From Planococcus citri (lineage: Eukaryota; Arthropoda; Insecta; Hemiptera; Pseudococcidae): a stretch of DNA of 64,000 bases. Shown here piece after piece: positions 10,548 to 22,468 of the stretch (its first letter is position 1; every line of letters starts with the position of its first letter). Location: assembly GCF_950023065.1 (NCBI RefSeq), contig NC_088678.1, positions 35,454,580-35,518,579 on the forward strand, read 5' to 3'. The notes under the pieces were generated by a model. That model made no database searches, was not told the DNA's origin, and worked only from the letters and a program-made list of their open reading frames with translations. Position numbers and translations under genes: made by a program.

Positions 10548-13500
10548 CACTATTTGAATATGGGGGAATAACGTTATCGCGAACGTATATACGTATCTCC
10601 AGGGTTTAATTTTTTTCCCATTATGGCGGTTTGATTAAGAGCGAAATTCGAATCAAAACTAATAAAACAAACGACAACTTACAACGACACGATTGAAATA
10701 TGACTAAAAATGAAACCTCTCATAGTAGAGCATAATATCGTATCCGAAAAACACAACCGAGCGAAAAAATAAATAAAAAACCGCGCATCTCGAGTAACAA
10801 AGTAATATGGATGAAAAAAAAAATGAGACGAACGTTGGCCTTCTTACAATAAGGAAATTCAATTCTCGACCGAAAAATGTGTTTTGTCAACGCAGACAGA
10901 ATAGAAGTGGAAAAAAATATTCTAGTGCTTATTTTTATTCGGCTACGAAATAATTTGCGAAAAACAGCCACCAAATTTAGAGACGTGAATTTTAACAAGT
11001 TTTTTTTTATTACTTTAAAATTCCAATGACGAGATTACACGAGGGAAAACTTAATGTAGCGAATAAATATATTACGAGACCGTAGGTATAAGACATAAAA
11101 TTTTCAAAACACCCGGGTCAATGATACGAAATTGGAAAATTTCACCGAGCTTATGTTTCTCATAGACCATAAAACGCTATAAACACACTTGAAACGCTCC
11201 CATCAGGTAACTGCCAATATACAGGTAGAGTAGATTGTAGAGGGGAAACCATTGCAATTAATTTACGCCTTGGAAACGGTAAAAAAAATAAAAATATTCC
11301 ATCTTCGTCGTCGAAATTATTTCGCCGTAATTTGATTTTGGAAAGCTCTGTGTTTACTTTAACGCTATACCGAAGCATCGAGGCGTTTGAAAATTTTCTA
11401 AAAATTAATTACCAGATATTTACTGCTGCGAACGTATAACGAAACATAAATTACTCGATTGTTGATATTTAAAATTTGTATACGCAACACCCTTACCTAA
11501 TCTAACGTATTAGCATATCAAAATTTATTAATTTTCGTCCACCCGAAAGGGCTGCTATACATGGGGATGTACTCCTACTAAGGTTGCATGCTATAAATAG
11601 GGCCTATTTTTTAAATTTCTTATTCGTCTCGCAGCTAATTCAATAACCGCATATCGTTCGAAATATACTGTACGCGTTTCCCTATAACGAATGTTTCAAA
11701 TTGCATTTACTATCTATGTAAGGCAAAAAGGGTTCAAGGGTTGTATAAGCTTTTCACAGCGCAATCTTTCTAGTATTTTAAAATACACGACTGCATTTAC
11801 CAATACCTATCCTCGTTCGAAGAGTCAATAAATTATTGCGGTCATTGTCGAAACCGCGCAAGGAAATCCCAAAAAAGACGCATGTCACTCCCTGCGGATT
11901 TAATGAATAACGCATTTACCTTCTACGTGTATTTTTTTTCACTTTCATTTCATTACGAGCACATTTTCAGTTACACTAAAACCTTTGTTTCACTTACGAC
12001 TTTTCTACGCGGTTAAAAAAGCTCGCTAATGTATGGAAAAATTCTGTTTTTCTCGAAATTAAAATTTATATTATTTCGATTCGAGTCGTGTTTTCCACTT
12101 CTGAAACACGAACGAACCACTATAAGCATGTCATTTTCCATACCAAATACGAACGTGATATATATTATCTGTATATAAACATCCATTTTCATCGAGGTAT
12201 TCGCTATTTCGTCTCGATGTATCGACAAAGTTGTCAACATTGACCGACCGGCTATTCTATAAAAGCTATTCACGAATTTTCGACACAATGTATTCGATTA
12301 TGTTATACGGAGTTGATAACAATATCCTGCACTGTGTAAGTTTCGCTTTAAATGTTTCTCAGATCTCGAATTCTATGTGTATCTATCTGCGCTTAAAATA
12401 TACACTAAAAGCTTTTGCGTACTTATTTAAATAAATTCATTAGCTTAGCGGAATTGCGTGGGTGATCATTCCATAGAAATTCAAACAAGTAGAAGTAATT
12501 AGATGCTTTTACTGTACAGTTTTACTTAATGGATCATATTAGAAATATTATTTTCACTTTCTCGATTTCGGATTCATTATAACCGATTTTTTTTTCACGC
12601 CTCTTTTAATACAAAGTACTTATTTGAAACAAGCTTCGAAGTGATTGAAATGAAAATTTCAAATTTTAATGTAGCTGCTGTATGCTTGTATTTGATGACT
12701 GAAAAATATTCGTTAGTTAGAGCTCAAAGAAATAGAAAATGGTTTTTATTATAATTTTGCAAGATGATAGCATTATTAAGTATTTTATAACGAGAGAGAA
12801 AATTAGGCGTCAAATTTTTACCCCCTGTAAACTCGTACTACTTCCTTTTATTTTCAAGTTCATGAAAATGAGAGCGCGTGGAAAAATTTTCTTTGAATTT
12901 TTAAGTGAACCTTGAGTAATACGATACCATTTCTTATGGCGCAAAAAATTTTAGAAAATTTTTTCCAATTAGTTTCAGCGTTGCTTTATTATTTTAATTA
13001 CCATCAAAATTTTCTTAATTTTTATCGAGAAACTAACAATTTTCTCAAAAATGAGATTTTTGTATTTTTTGGTTACCTAAGACCAAACTGAAAAAAAATG
13101 AGTGTCTGTATTATTTTGTGAAAAAAATTCATTTAAAAAAACAACAAACAAACAAACATAACGAAGAATTCTCTAGTTTGTATTGTTTTTTGTTTTTTCT
13201 TCTTCATTTTTATGGATTGTCAATTACCTATTAATGTTTACCAACAATACATTTTTTTTGTATTTTTGTATTTTTTCCCCTGCAGTTTCAGAACAGATTT
13301 TGGTTTTCATCACCCCTTAGTTATTAGCGGTCTCTCCTGTAACTGGCTTCCAGCTGTTGGGGAGACCTAATTTGTTAAAATAAAAAAATAAAATAAATTA
13401 AAAATAATACCTGCAAATTATCTGCATTCATGTCGCTGTCATTGGTGTTAATAAAATTGCATAACGAGTTCGCCGTAAAAACGCATTCCACGACGACGCG

Positions 13501-13560
13501 ACGATTTCCCGTTGCAACGACCAACAAAATATGATTAGTATTTGTTTACGGTTCCTGCTC
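10548..13560. other. No gene seen
   Basis: AT-rich DNA. A well-formed TATA-like string, GCTATAAATAGGG, lies at about 11590-11602, but no exon follows that I can recognise. A GTAAGT donor-like site at 12329 follows an open stretch without a good acceptor. Neither is enough to call a gene. Confidence 0.45.
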
Positions 13561-13700
13561 GCAATGGAACCTTTACGACTCGTCAACTCCGATTGAGCTG
13601 AAATTTGGTTCCCTGAAAGAGCGTGTAATTCAAACCTCAGAACCGAATTTTGAACCATCGAAGTAGATTTTTCGCGTTTTAAAGAAGGCAAAATCCGGCG
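13561..13700. repeat. Partial copy of a dispersed repeat (second copy near 32090-32230)
   Basis: The order of blocks TCCGATTGAG, a 50-60 bp spacer, then CCTCAGAACCRAATTTT and a stretch ending in a TTTTTCG-like block is shared with 32090-32230. I infer an old interspersed repeat; its boundaries are uncertain. Confidence 0.45.
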
Positions 13701-13896
13701 AGATGAGTTAATTAGTGTAGCCTATTATTTTATAAGTTGAAAATTTAAAATGATAAAAAATATACCACATTATAAATTATTGCAACAAATCACTCACAAC
13801 TTCCTCCACCTCTCCTTCCAAGTCGATTCCACAATCGATTCCCACCATTTTCGGGTCGATCTGGAGCTGGACCTCCCAAAAAAAAGTTGGCCTATT

Positions 13897-15460
13897 AGTC
13901 CAGGAAAAATAGCATTCCATTGGGAAAAGTGAGGTAGAAAGCTGAATTTTGGTATACTGGTCCATTTTTTTGTGCTGAACACGAATCCGATGAGTCCCCG
14001 GTCGTCCCTGGTGACCGTTCTCCCCTATTGTGGATCTAACCCGCATAAAAAAGTTACTGGCAGTATTTTTGCCACGCAGTTCTTGCTTGTAAACTGCCAT
14101 TAACTGGATGCAAACTGCCAGTTACTAATTGGGAACTGTCAGTAAATGGAAGGGCAACTGCAACGTGGCAAAAATACTTCCTGTACTGCCAGTTATCACA
14201 CACAGTTACTGGCAGTTTACTGGCAGTTTTACTGGCAACTGCCAGTAACTGGCAGTATTTTTGCCGCAATTGCAGTTATACTGCAAGTATACTGCCAGTT
14301 ACTGCCAGTACTTTTTTATGCGGGAAGCCCCCCAAAACCAGTTTTTTGCAATTTTCTCCCCCGCATTGCATTTTAGCGAAAAATATGTGGTTAGATAAAA
14401 GAATCTACGTCAAATTTCCGATCTAATGATATATCAGCTTTCCTTCTACCCCCAAAGGGGGTGGAGCAGGAACCATTCAAATGTGAGGGGTTTTCTAAAA
14501 AACACAAAAGGGCTATCGGCGCATAAGAGGGGTGAAATGTGCACCGAGAGCGTTCGGGTTGATATCAGCATTGAAAGTGGGTACCATCGAGAAACTACCC
14601 CGTGAAAAATTTCAGATCCACACCACCTCCCCTTTTTGCGGAACCCCCCTTTTTTGAAATTTCAGTAACACTTTTCTCAGCCCCTATTTCAACCGATTTC
14701 GAAAATTTTTCTGGAGGTTATGTATATCCTTGATAGGTATCCCCACAGAAATTTTCAACCCCCTCCCTCATATTTACCTCTCAAAATGGCGTTTTTTTCC
14801 TTTTTTTTATGCCTATTATCAATCAAGATTGCGAAGTACAATTTTGTAAACACATTTTTTGGATGTATTTTTGGCCCCCAAACATCATATACTATATTAG
14901 AAATTTTTGCTTTGGTGCGCCGTGGTGAAAACTTGGAATAATGTATCGTAGGGGGGTGGGGGTGAAATGGCAATTTTGAAAAAAATAACTATCAATGAGT
15001 AGGGTATCGTTTTCATATGATTCGATACCGCTGAGCACGAATATGACCTCAGATTTTCTGCTACACTCACCTACCCCTCTCCAGAGCCCCGCACATTTCA
15101 CCCCTCTTATGCGCCGATAGCCCTTTTGTGTTTTTTAGAAAACCCCTCACATTTGAATGGTTCCTGCTCCACCCCCTTTGGGGGTAGAAGGAAAGCTGAT
15201 ATATCATTAGATCGGAAATTTGACGTAGATTCTTTTATCTAACCACATATTTTTCGCTAAAATGCAATGCGGGGGAGAAAATTGCAAAAAACTGGTTTTG
15301 GGGGGCTTAGATCCACAATAGGGGAGAACGGTCACCAGGGACGACCGGGGACTCATCGGATTCGTGTTCAGCACAAAAAAATGGACCAGTATACCAAAAT
15401 TCAGCTTTCTACCTCACTTTTCCCAATGACCCATTTTTTTTCATCTAATTTTCCTGGACT
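13897..15460. mobile_element. Long foldback element with nearly identical arms
   Basis: The termini read AGTCCAGGAAAA on both ends as inverted repeats. The right arm (15091-15460) is the reverse complement of the left arm (13897-14039 plus 14325-14542) over about 360 bp, very well conserved in the inner 215 bp. The left arm is interrupted by a 285-bp MITE. The loop is about 548 bp and contains no domain I recognise. There is a 5-25 bp difference near the tips, where the right arm has extra bases. No clear target-site duplication was found. Open frames here (13777-14100, 15267-15464, 14755-15101) are mirror images created by the palindrome. Confidence 0.8.
14040..14324. mobile_element. 285-bp MITE with CCCGCATAAAAAAGT termini
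   Basis: Begins CCCGCATAAAAAAGTTACTG and ends CAGTACTTTTTTATGCGGG, a terminal inverted repeat of about 25 bp. The interior is full of ACTGGCAGT / ACTGCCAGT palindromic units and GTATTTTTGCC blocks. It is inserted in the left arm of the foldback; AA flanks it on both sides (14038-14039 and 14325-14326). The homologous site in the right arm (near 15307) lacks the insertion and has a single AA, confirming the boundaries. Confidence 0.85.
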
Positions 15461-18225
15461 ATAGGTAAGTTATGTTATGTAAAATAAATAAAATATTTTT
15501 CAACTTTCAATAAAATTGATCAAAAAGGCAATCGCATGGCACCTCGTTTTTTTGAAGCACTTTCAAAAAAAAGTGTCATATTTTGAACACACTCGATGGT
15601 GGGGCCGTGGCTGGCGGAGAGCAAGAGGAGGCAGCATGCCCACCAATACTGAAAATTTGAGTAAGGAGTTGGGAAAATGAGCCTTGAGTTAGTGAAATTC
15701 TGATTTTTTTTATGAATTAAAAATTACAGACGTATTTGATTCTTCTGAAGAAAAATAAAAAATTTCCATCTCGGTTGGTAAGTTACATACAAATCATAGT
15801 TGGAGAATTTTGTCTCAGACTCAGTTAAAGTTGCAAGATTTACCCGAAAAATCGACTTGAATTACGCATTTTTGAAAACTTTAGCCCTGACTTTGCTCGG
15901 GCTTGTTTACTTTATTTTCAACATTTAAAAATTCTAAAAAAATCATTCAAATTCTAAAATTTTAAAACCAAAAAATCTACTTGCATAAAAAATTGTATTT
16001 TTATCCCCCCCACCCCACAAGAAATACGAATTTTCAAACGCCGTAGGTTTCGCTTCAGTAGAACCGGTTTGCTTTCTTTTTAGAATTAAATTTTTTTGTA
16101 AATCATTGAACTTTTAGAAAATTTAAAAAGGAAAAATGTGACTTTAAAACTGAAAAATTGTCACATTCACTTACTCTCTTAGTTCACTTTATAAACTCAC
16201 TGTTTTATTAGAAAAAATCTGTATTTTCACCCATCCCCCCCTATCAAAAAACAATAAGATTTTTTTTTTTAGTCAACTCATAGGAGCCAGTTATAAAATT
16301 CGAGATGCTCAGCAGTTAAGGGTTCCTGGTTATTCTTTTCCCCCTCTTCCTCCCCCAGGACTCATTCGCTACGGCTGTAGTCGATGGAAAATCATTCAAC
16401 ATTAAAAGCAGAGATAGATACTGGTTAACTTATCAACAAACGAACTTTAAAATTCATCAATATCGTATCAAGTACTCTATTCAAATCAAAACGGAAAGTT
16501 ACCATAACCATATTGTTGTTGTTTGGAAAGGCTAAACACGATGATAATCACTCATACGTATATAACTTTAGATACATGTGGCTCGTTATCAAAACCAAAA
16601 CAACATTTTTATAATATAAAAAGCCATCAACTGAGTGGAAAATTTTTCGATTCGATGCACTCGTTACAACGTCGCGTCTGCCTCCTACAAAGAAATAATT
16701 AGGTACCTAACTAATAATGAAAAATTTCTGCTTCTTTGTCGCTTATAATCACGAACGCGATCGACGTATTTCTAATTATCTATCTTTTGTGAAATAATTA
16801 AAATAATTTTTAAACGGAAGCGAAGCGGGACCAGGTTGATAAAAAGGCCAAATTTTACTTTTTGTTTAAAAAAAGTTGATGATGAAAAGAGAAAGTTAGG
16901 GATGGTTGGAATTTCACTCTTGCTTTTTTTTTACCCATCGTATTAAAAAAAAAGATGACGAGCTGTGGTCTGTGGTTTGCGTATAATACGAGAACGTGAG
17001 GTTGACATGGCACTTAAAAATTTTCAATTTATTTGCGGCATTATTTACGTTGTAAAACAAAAATTTTGTGACAAATGAGATGAAATTCTTCGCAACATGG
17101 TCCGGGTCGAATTTACGAATTAAATTGAAATAATGAAATCGCTTCGTGCTGGCAGACGTGTATAAAGGTGCTTGTTTGTAAAGAGTGATAGATCTAGTTA
17201 TTTGTCGAGCCACACGATGCGGATTGCAGAGGGACTGTTTCACGAAAATGCTCACTTCTACGGTAATTTCATTATCGTCGATTTTCCTCTCTACTACACG
17301 ATAGCCTTCATTAATCTTATCTCACGTTTAAAAATGTACAGCCGATTGCCGATGAGAACATTTGTCAGGTTATTTCCCAGATACGCATGTAAAAAGTAAA
17401 GATTTTTTATGCTAAAAGCTAATAAAAAAAAAGCGAAACGTTAATGTAAGTACTCGACGACAATGAGAATATATAGCGAAGCCCGAAAAAAAGCACGTGA
17501 TTTAAATTTCATGGCTGCCCAAAGGACACCCTCGCTATAACAATGTTTTCTTTGTTCGGTTCGTTTTTTTTTTTTTTCATATACACGAACTTTTCAAGTG
17601 TACTTTCCGACATTTGTTCGTCGCGCTTTCAATTTTCCTTCGCATGTTGAACACGCCCTTATGTAAACGCGTTGCAATCCTTTTATTTAAATTAAAAATT
17701 AAACTCAACCTTGAATAAATATTACGATGATTTCCCATTCACATTTTATTTTTCATCAATAGGGATGAATAGGAAACGCATCAATGGAGTTTGACCAATG
17801 GTTAGGGAGCCAGGTATGTGTAACATCTACCTACCTACGTTGAAGTTCTTCCGGATTGATTTTATTTTTCGTGTGGTCGTTTAATGAGAAACTGCGGTTT
17901 GGTATGAATTACTTCTAAATGCCAATAGCATCCTAGGAAAGAAAATTATCCGCAGAGTGTATCAGAAAGAGGCATTCGTGGTGTAATAACCTTATATCTA
18001 TCTACGTACCATAATAAACGTTTTGGCTATCACTTTTGAAGTGTAAATTTCACCGCCTTTTTAATTTACTGCCTCGCGTCAGAGTCTAAGGTACCTAAAA
18101 ATAAATGTGCTGTAAAAAGTGTTTTCTGTACTGTCTTAGATTGGAAATTTTAAACGCTTTTATTTTATTTTCTAAAGCCTCCTAGTTAAATTAGGAGCTA
18201 GGTTTAGTTTTAAATCACCTGAGTA
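15461..18225. other. No gene seen
   Basis: AT-rich DNA. The frame at 17172-17399 has a TATAAAGG string about 10 bases upstream and a mixed amino-acid content, but I see no domain and no supported splice sites, so I do not call it. Confidence 0.45.
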
Positions 18226-18267
18226 ATGGCACAAGCGTCTCGAAGATCTCTCCTTTACAAGAGGTTG
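18226..18267 (+). CDS. Candidate first coding exon (weak)
   Basis: ATG at 18226 opens 14 codons (MAQASRRSLLYKRL) that end exactly at a consensus splice donor, GTAAGT, at 18268; 42 nt gives a phase-0 intron. Codon content is less AT-biased than the surroundings. I could not identify a downstream exon or a protein family, and such a short match can occur by chance. Confidence 0.2.
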
Positions 18268-19592
18268 GTAAGTTTATAGCGTAATATGGATATGAGACGG
18301 AAATGTGTCTGTAGTGCAAAAAAGGAAATCTCTTTACAAATAAGTTGTTTAATTTATGTATTGAGTTTTTTCGAATTTAAGATCTTCAATCACTTGATTT
18401 GAATTTCGGCTTTTTAGTTGTTTGGGGGGGGGCTATTTAGATGATATTTTTGAAATTAATTCTTCGATTTTCTAGATTATTCTTGTTTTTTTTTTGTGTG
18501 TGTGTTTTTGAGCAAATGAAAGAATGTGTATTATCAGTATTTCTACCCCCTCTACCTTTTTTCTTTATAGAGATTTTATATGAAAAGCTACAGGTACCTA
18601 AAATGAAGGTCTTTTCAAACTCAGTAATTCAGTATGATACACCCCCCTTGAATACATGTACATTGAATTAAAAGAAGAAAAAAACGTTGAAAGAGAGTTT
18701 ATTTTTCAAAAAAAATTAAAATTGAATACCTTACATTCCATTAAGTATAAAGCAGTGAAAGCAGAAATTTTTTTCGAAATTGATTTTTTATATCATATTT
18801 TTTTTTAAAATAGGTACCTACATACCTACTTTTTCCAAAAATTTGCAAAAAGTTGAACAATGTTTGGATTTTTTAAAGCTAATTGCTACAGTTTTACCGA
18901 TTTCTCATCTAAAAAAGCGCTGGTGATGAAAAAAAGCACAAAATATGCAAAACTTCAGCCTGTTTTGGCAAAAATAAGCATTTTAATGCATCTACACATA
19001 CGAGAAAAAACACACAGTTTTTAAAAAAATGAGTAGGTATCAATAAATTTTGTACTTAATTTTTTTCATGATCAAATTTACTCCGAAAGCGATGAATAAA
19101 TGGACCTTTCTGTAAAAAATGGCTGTCTTCAGAAGAAGATATCCAACTATACCATCAACCTAAATTTGGGCTAAATTTGTTAATTTTTTTCATGTTTCAT
19201 AATTTTTATTGAAAATTTAAGCACAAAATGTTAGGAACTACTCACCTTCTCCCTCCATAAGGTCGTTGAATATTTGCTGATTCGCAATTTTAAATTGAGC
19301 AGGCATGAGTTTTTTTTCAAAATTGAATAGAATTTTTTTCCTACGTAATATGAAAATAAACTTTTTGTAAATTATGAAAAAAATAAGAAAGTACCTGGGT
19401 AATTCTGAAAAAAAGGTCAATTTTGATATGCATCATTTTGAAAAACAAAAATCATTTTTTTTGGAAAATTTCAAGTGAGAATCATTTGATCCCTTTTCTA
19501 GTGTTGGCCTCAATTCAATCCCCCCCACTGTGGGACCTAGCCCCCTTAAAACGGCGATAATTAGGATTCGACCCTCACAGATGTGCAATATG
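18268..19592. other. No gene seen
   Basis: AT-rich DNA with homopolymers and a run of eight G near 18424. The frame at 18441-18671 is phenylalanine-rich low complexity and is not considered a gene. Confidence 0.5.
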
Positions 19593-19835
19593 TCGATTGA
19601 TATGTTTTCGAGGTCGTAGAATTAGAATCTGGAGTTATTTTTTTGTGGAGGTGGAGGGTGGGACTTGGGGAGGGGGAAAATGTCAAATTTTGGTTATATT
19701 ATCGTGTAGTATGGATCGATATGTTTTCGGGGCTGCAGTGTTCGAATCTGGACTTATTTTTTGGTGGGGATGGAAATGAGGCGTGGGCAGGGAGAAAATG
19801 CCAAATTTTGCTTGTACATATTATCGTGTAATATC
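19593..19835 (+). repeat. Tandem duplication, period ~119 bp, two copies
   Basis: GATATGTTTTCG recurs at 19599 and 19718. Both copies continue with an AATCTGG block, a G-rich patch, CAAATTTTG and TATTATCGTGTA. The copies have diverged by substitutions and small indels. The short open frames at 19597-19831 are explained by this repeat. Confidence 0.75.
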
Positions 19836-22394
19836 TCGACTAGCGTGATAAAAGTACAGCTGTCTGAAATTTGGCCAAGTCGAAGGACAAATGAGTGCTG
19901 GACAAGTCGAAGGACAATCTCAAAGTTTTTTCATTTCTAGCCTTACTTACTGGACATTATTTGATTTTTAAATCGTAATAAATGTGTACTTATCATGTAG
20001 AATAACTTCCCTTTCTCAATTATCGTTTTTGGCGCGTTCATCAGGGCGAATATAAACGCAAGCCGAAAGGACACATTTTTTTCCACACATCAAAACTTCA
20101 CAGATTAATACGATCAGAACGAGTTGTTACGTAAAAAAACGGTGCGCGGTAACATTTTTATGAGAACAGTGAACCAGTACAGCCACTCACCAGAAAAAAA
20201 TATTGGATTGGGAAGTCAGCAAAAATAATTATAAATTGCTCTAAAATTGGCGCAAAAACTGTGAGACTGTTTTCAAATGTGAAGTGTGAGCTTCCTATGG
20301 TCTTATTGAGATTGCAATTTGCACAATAATATACCTTAGTGTTCTATGATGATGAGAATGTGTCAATTTTTCCCCCCCAAAAAAGAAGAAAGAATTTCAT
20401 AACACTTTAGGTATAGCATTTATTTTCAAAAACATGGTGTGAGACAGACAAGTCGAAGGACATTTGGGGGTATAAAATCGAATGTACACCAATGAAAGGG
20501 GGGCTGGACAGCTCAATATCAAGTGTAAAATGTGAGGAAGGTGATGTTTGTATGGACCAAAAAAAAAATTATGCTAGAACCATTGAGAAATTTGCTGTGG
20601 ACACAAAATTTACCACTTTTTGAGAATTACCCACCTATGAATATGAAAAATAAAAATTCAAATTTTCAGAGCTCCATTCTACGATTTTAAAAAATAATTT
20701 ATCAAAAATTGAATTTTTTTGAGAGTTTGACAAATAGATCTCTATAATTTTTGTAAATTACTTTTATGAATTTGAAAAAAAAAGGTACTTAATGAGTTTA
20801 TTTTGGATTAAGTAGGTGAGTAGATATGCTTTTAAATTCATGAAATGAATTTTTCGAATATTATACACATTTTCCAATCCTCAAAACACATTGGTAGCTG
20901 GAATGTAACCAAAAAAGAAGATTCTCAGAGTTTTAGATCACCAGTTGCTCTTCTGTACATATATATTTTGGGTCGTTTTTTCAAAAATTCTCCTTTCCCT
21001 CAGATTAAGCTAAATTATGCCAAAAGTGGACCACCAAATGTGATTTTAGATAATTTAATATGATCAGAAATGCGTTTTTCCGGAATAAATGACTACCAAC
21101 CTATTCAAAGTTTTCATCAATTTACACAATCTTCAGACAATTTTGGAAAATTTTATCAGACTCTTGGTTTCCTATATAAGTAGATAACATTTTTTTTTAA
21201 GGAAGGAAGGGATTGACTCGTGTATTCCACATGCTCTGGTAAAAAAACAAAAAAATGGAGCAAAATGTATTGCTGAGTTATACCGAGAAGTTTTCTTATG
21301 AAAAGAAGGTTACAGTCCTCTCAACTACATATTTATATGTAGAGTTATTGAGTATAGTTCGTAGGAAAAAAATAGGTGGTGTAGTTAATTATTTCTTCTT
21401 CCTCCTTCCCCCCTCTCCTCCTAGGCACAAATACTCCATATTTCTCAATACATTCTTGGACTTTGGCTGAGAGAAGGACTATTGAATTAGTTATAAATCT
21501 CATACACTCGATCGAAACAACAAGTTTTGATCCCCCACACCCTCAATCCTACATACGAGCACTATAAATTCCAAGCTCATCCTTGTAACCACTTTTCAAT
21601 TATGTTTGCTTGTGAGCTGTTTGTAATGCAAACTTTCGATTAAAACATTACCTACCTATACATGGTGACTCAATATACTCATACATACATACAAATATTT
21701 TCACCTACAATAATGTATACGTATACATAAAGAGTAATAAATGGTTATAGGCATAGCTACGACAAAAAAAGAAAAATATCAACATTCGATGGTAATTTCA
21801 AAAGCAAGAAAAAGCTCTTAGCATTGAAGTTTGGAAAAAATATACGACTGTACTAGGAAATATATAAGTATAAAACCCTCGTTCGATGTTCAGATCCCTG
21901 TTTAACAAGTTTGAAAAAAAAATTTTATATCCTCGCAGCAGCACATCGCAGACAACACGCGTATAAATGTAGCAAGAGCAAGGTGTAAGGACAAAACACG
22001 CGTGTAGAAGTGTAATGTGTGTACGTAGGGTTTGGAGATTCGATGCAGAAATGAAATATAGCTGGCTATAATGAATACAACTGTACAGGAAACTGTTGAA
22101 AGGTCTCAAATATATGAATGATTGCGTAATAAATTTCGCTCACTCGAGAAGTATACCTATGGCAAAATTTAGGGATAACAGAAAAAAGTTACATTCGTGT
22201 ACGTTTCTATGATATAGGTAGGCAATCACACATACGTATACATAAGGATTAAGGAAGGTATAGTATATGTAGTTAAGTTTACCTCTAGAGTAGTATAGTC
22301 GGTGCTCTTTCGTCAAAACTAGCATTTACAATTCGTCTAAATGAATTCATACTTTTGTTAATATTTTTTCCATATAAATGAGAATTAATTAAGT
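19836..22394. other. No gene seen; scattered AAGTCGAAGGACA copies
   Basis: AT-rich DNA. The string AAGTCGAAGGACA occurs near 19877, 19902 and 20450, twice inside GACAAGTCGAAGGACA. Open frames at 20845-21063, 21255-21470 and 21798-22109 have no recognisable domain. Confidence 0.45.
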
Positions 22395-22468
22395 TTCTCT
22401 TAGCGTTGGAACTTTCTTATGATTTATACTACCCTTTTACCATGTTTAAGTAAGCAACGCTAAGAGAA
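22395..22468. repeat. Perfect 14-bp inverted repeat
   Basis: TTCTCTTAGCGTTG (22395-22408) and CAACGCTAAGAGAA (22455-22468) are exact reverse complements around a 46-bp spacer. It could be a very short MITE remnant; function unknown. Confidence 0.6.

Noticed and set aside
11590..11602. TATA box GCTATAAATAGGG as a promoter
   Set aside because: TATA-like strings are expected in AT-rich DNA, and no initiator or exon follows.
13777..14100. 107-codon frame as a gene
   Set aside because: It lies across the foldback arm and the nested MITE, and part of it is mirrored at 15267-15464.
17172..17399. 75-codon plus-strand frame with a TATAAAGG just upstream
   Set aside because: The TATA-like string is too close to the start, and there is no domain and no splice support.
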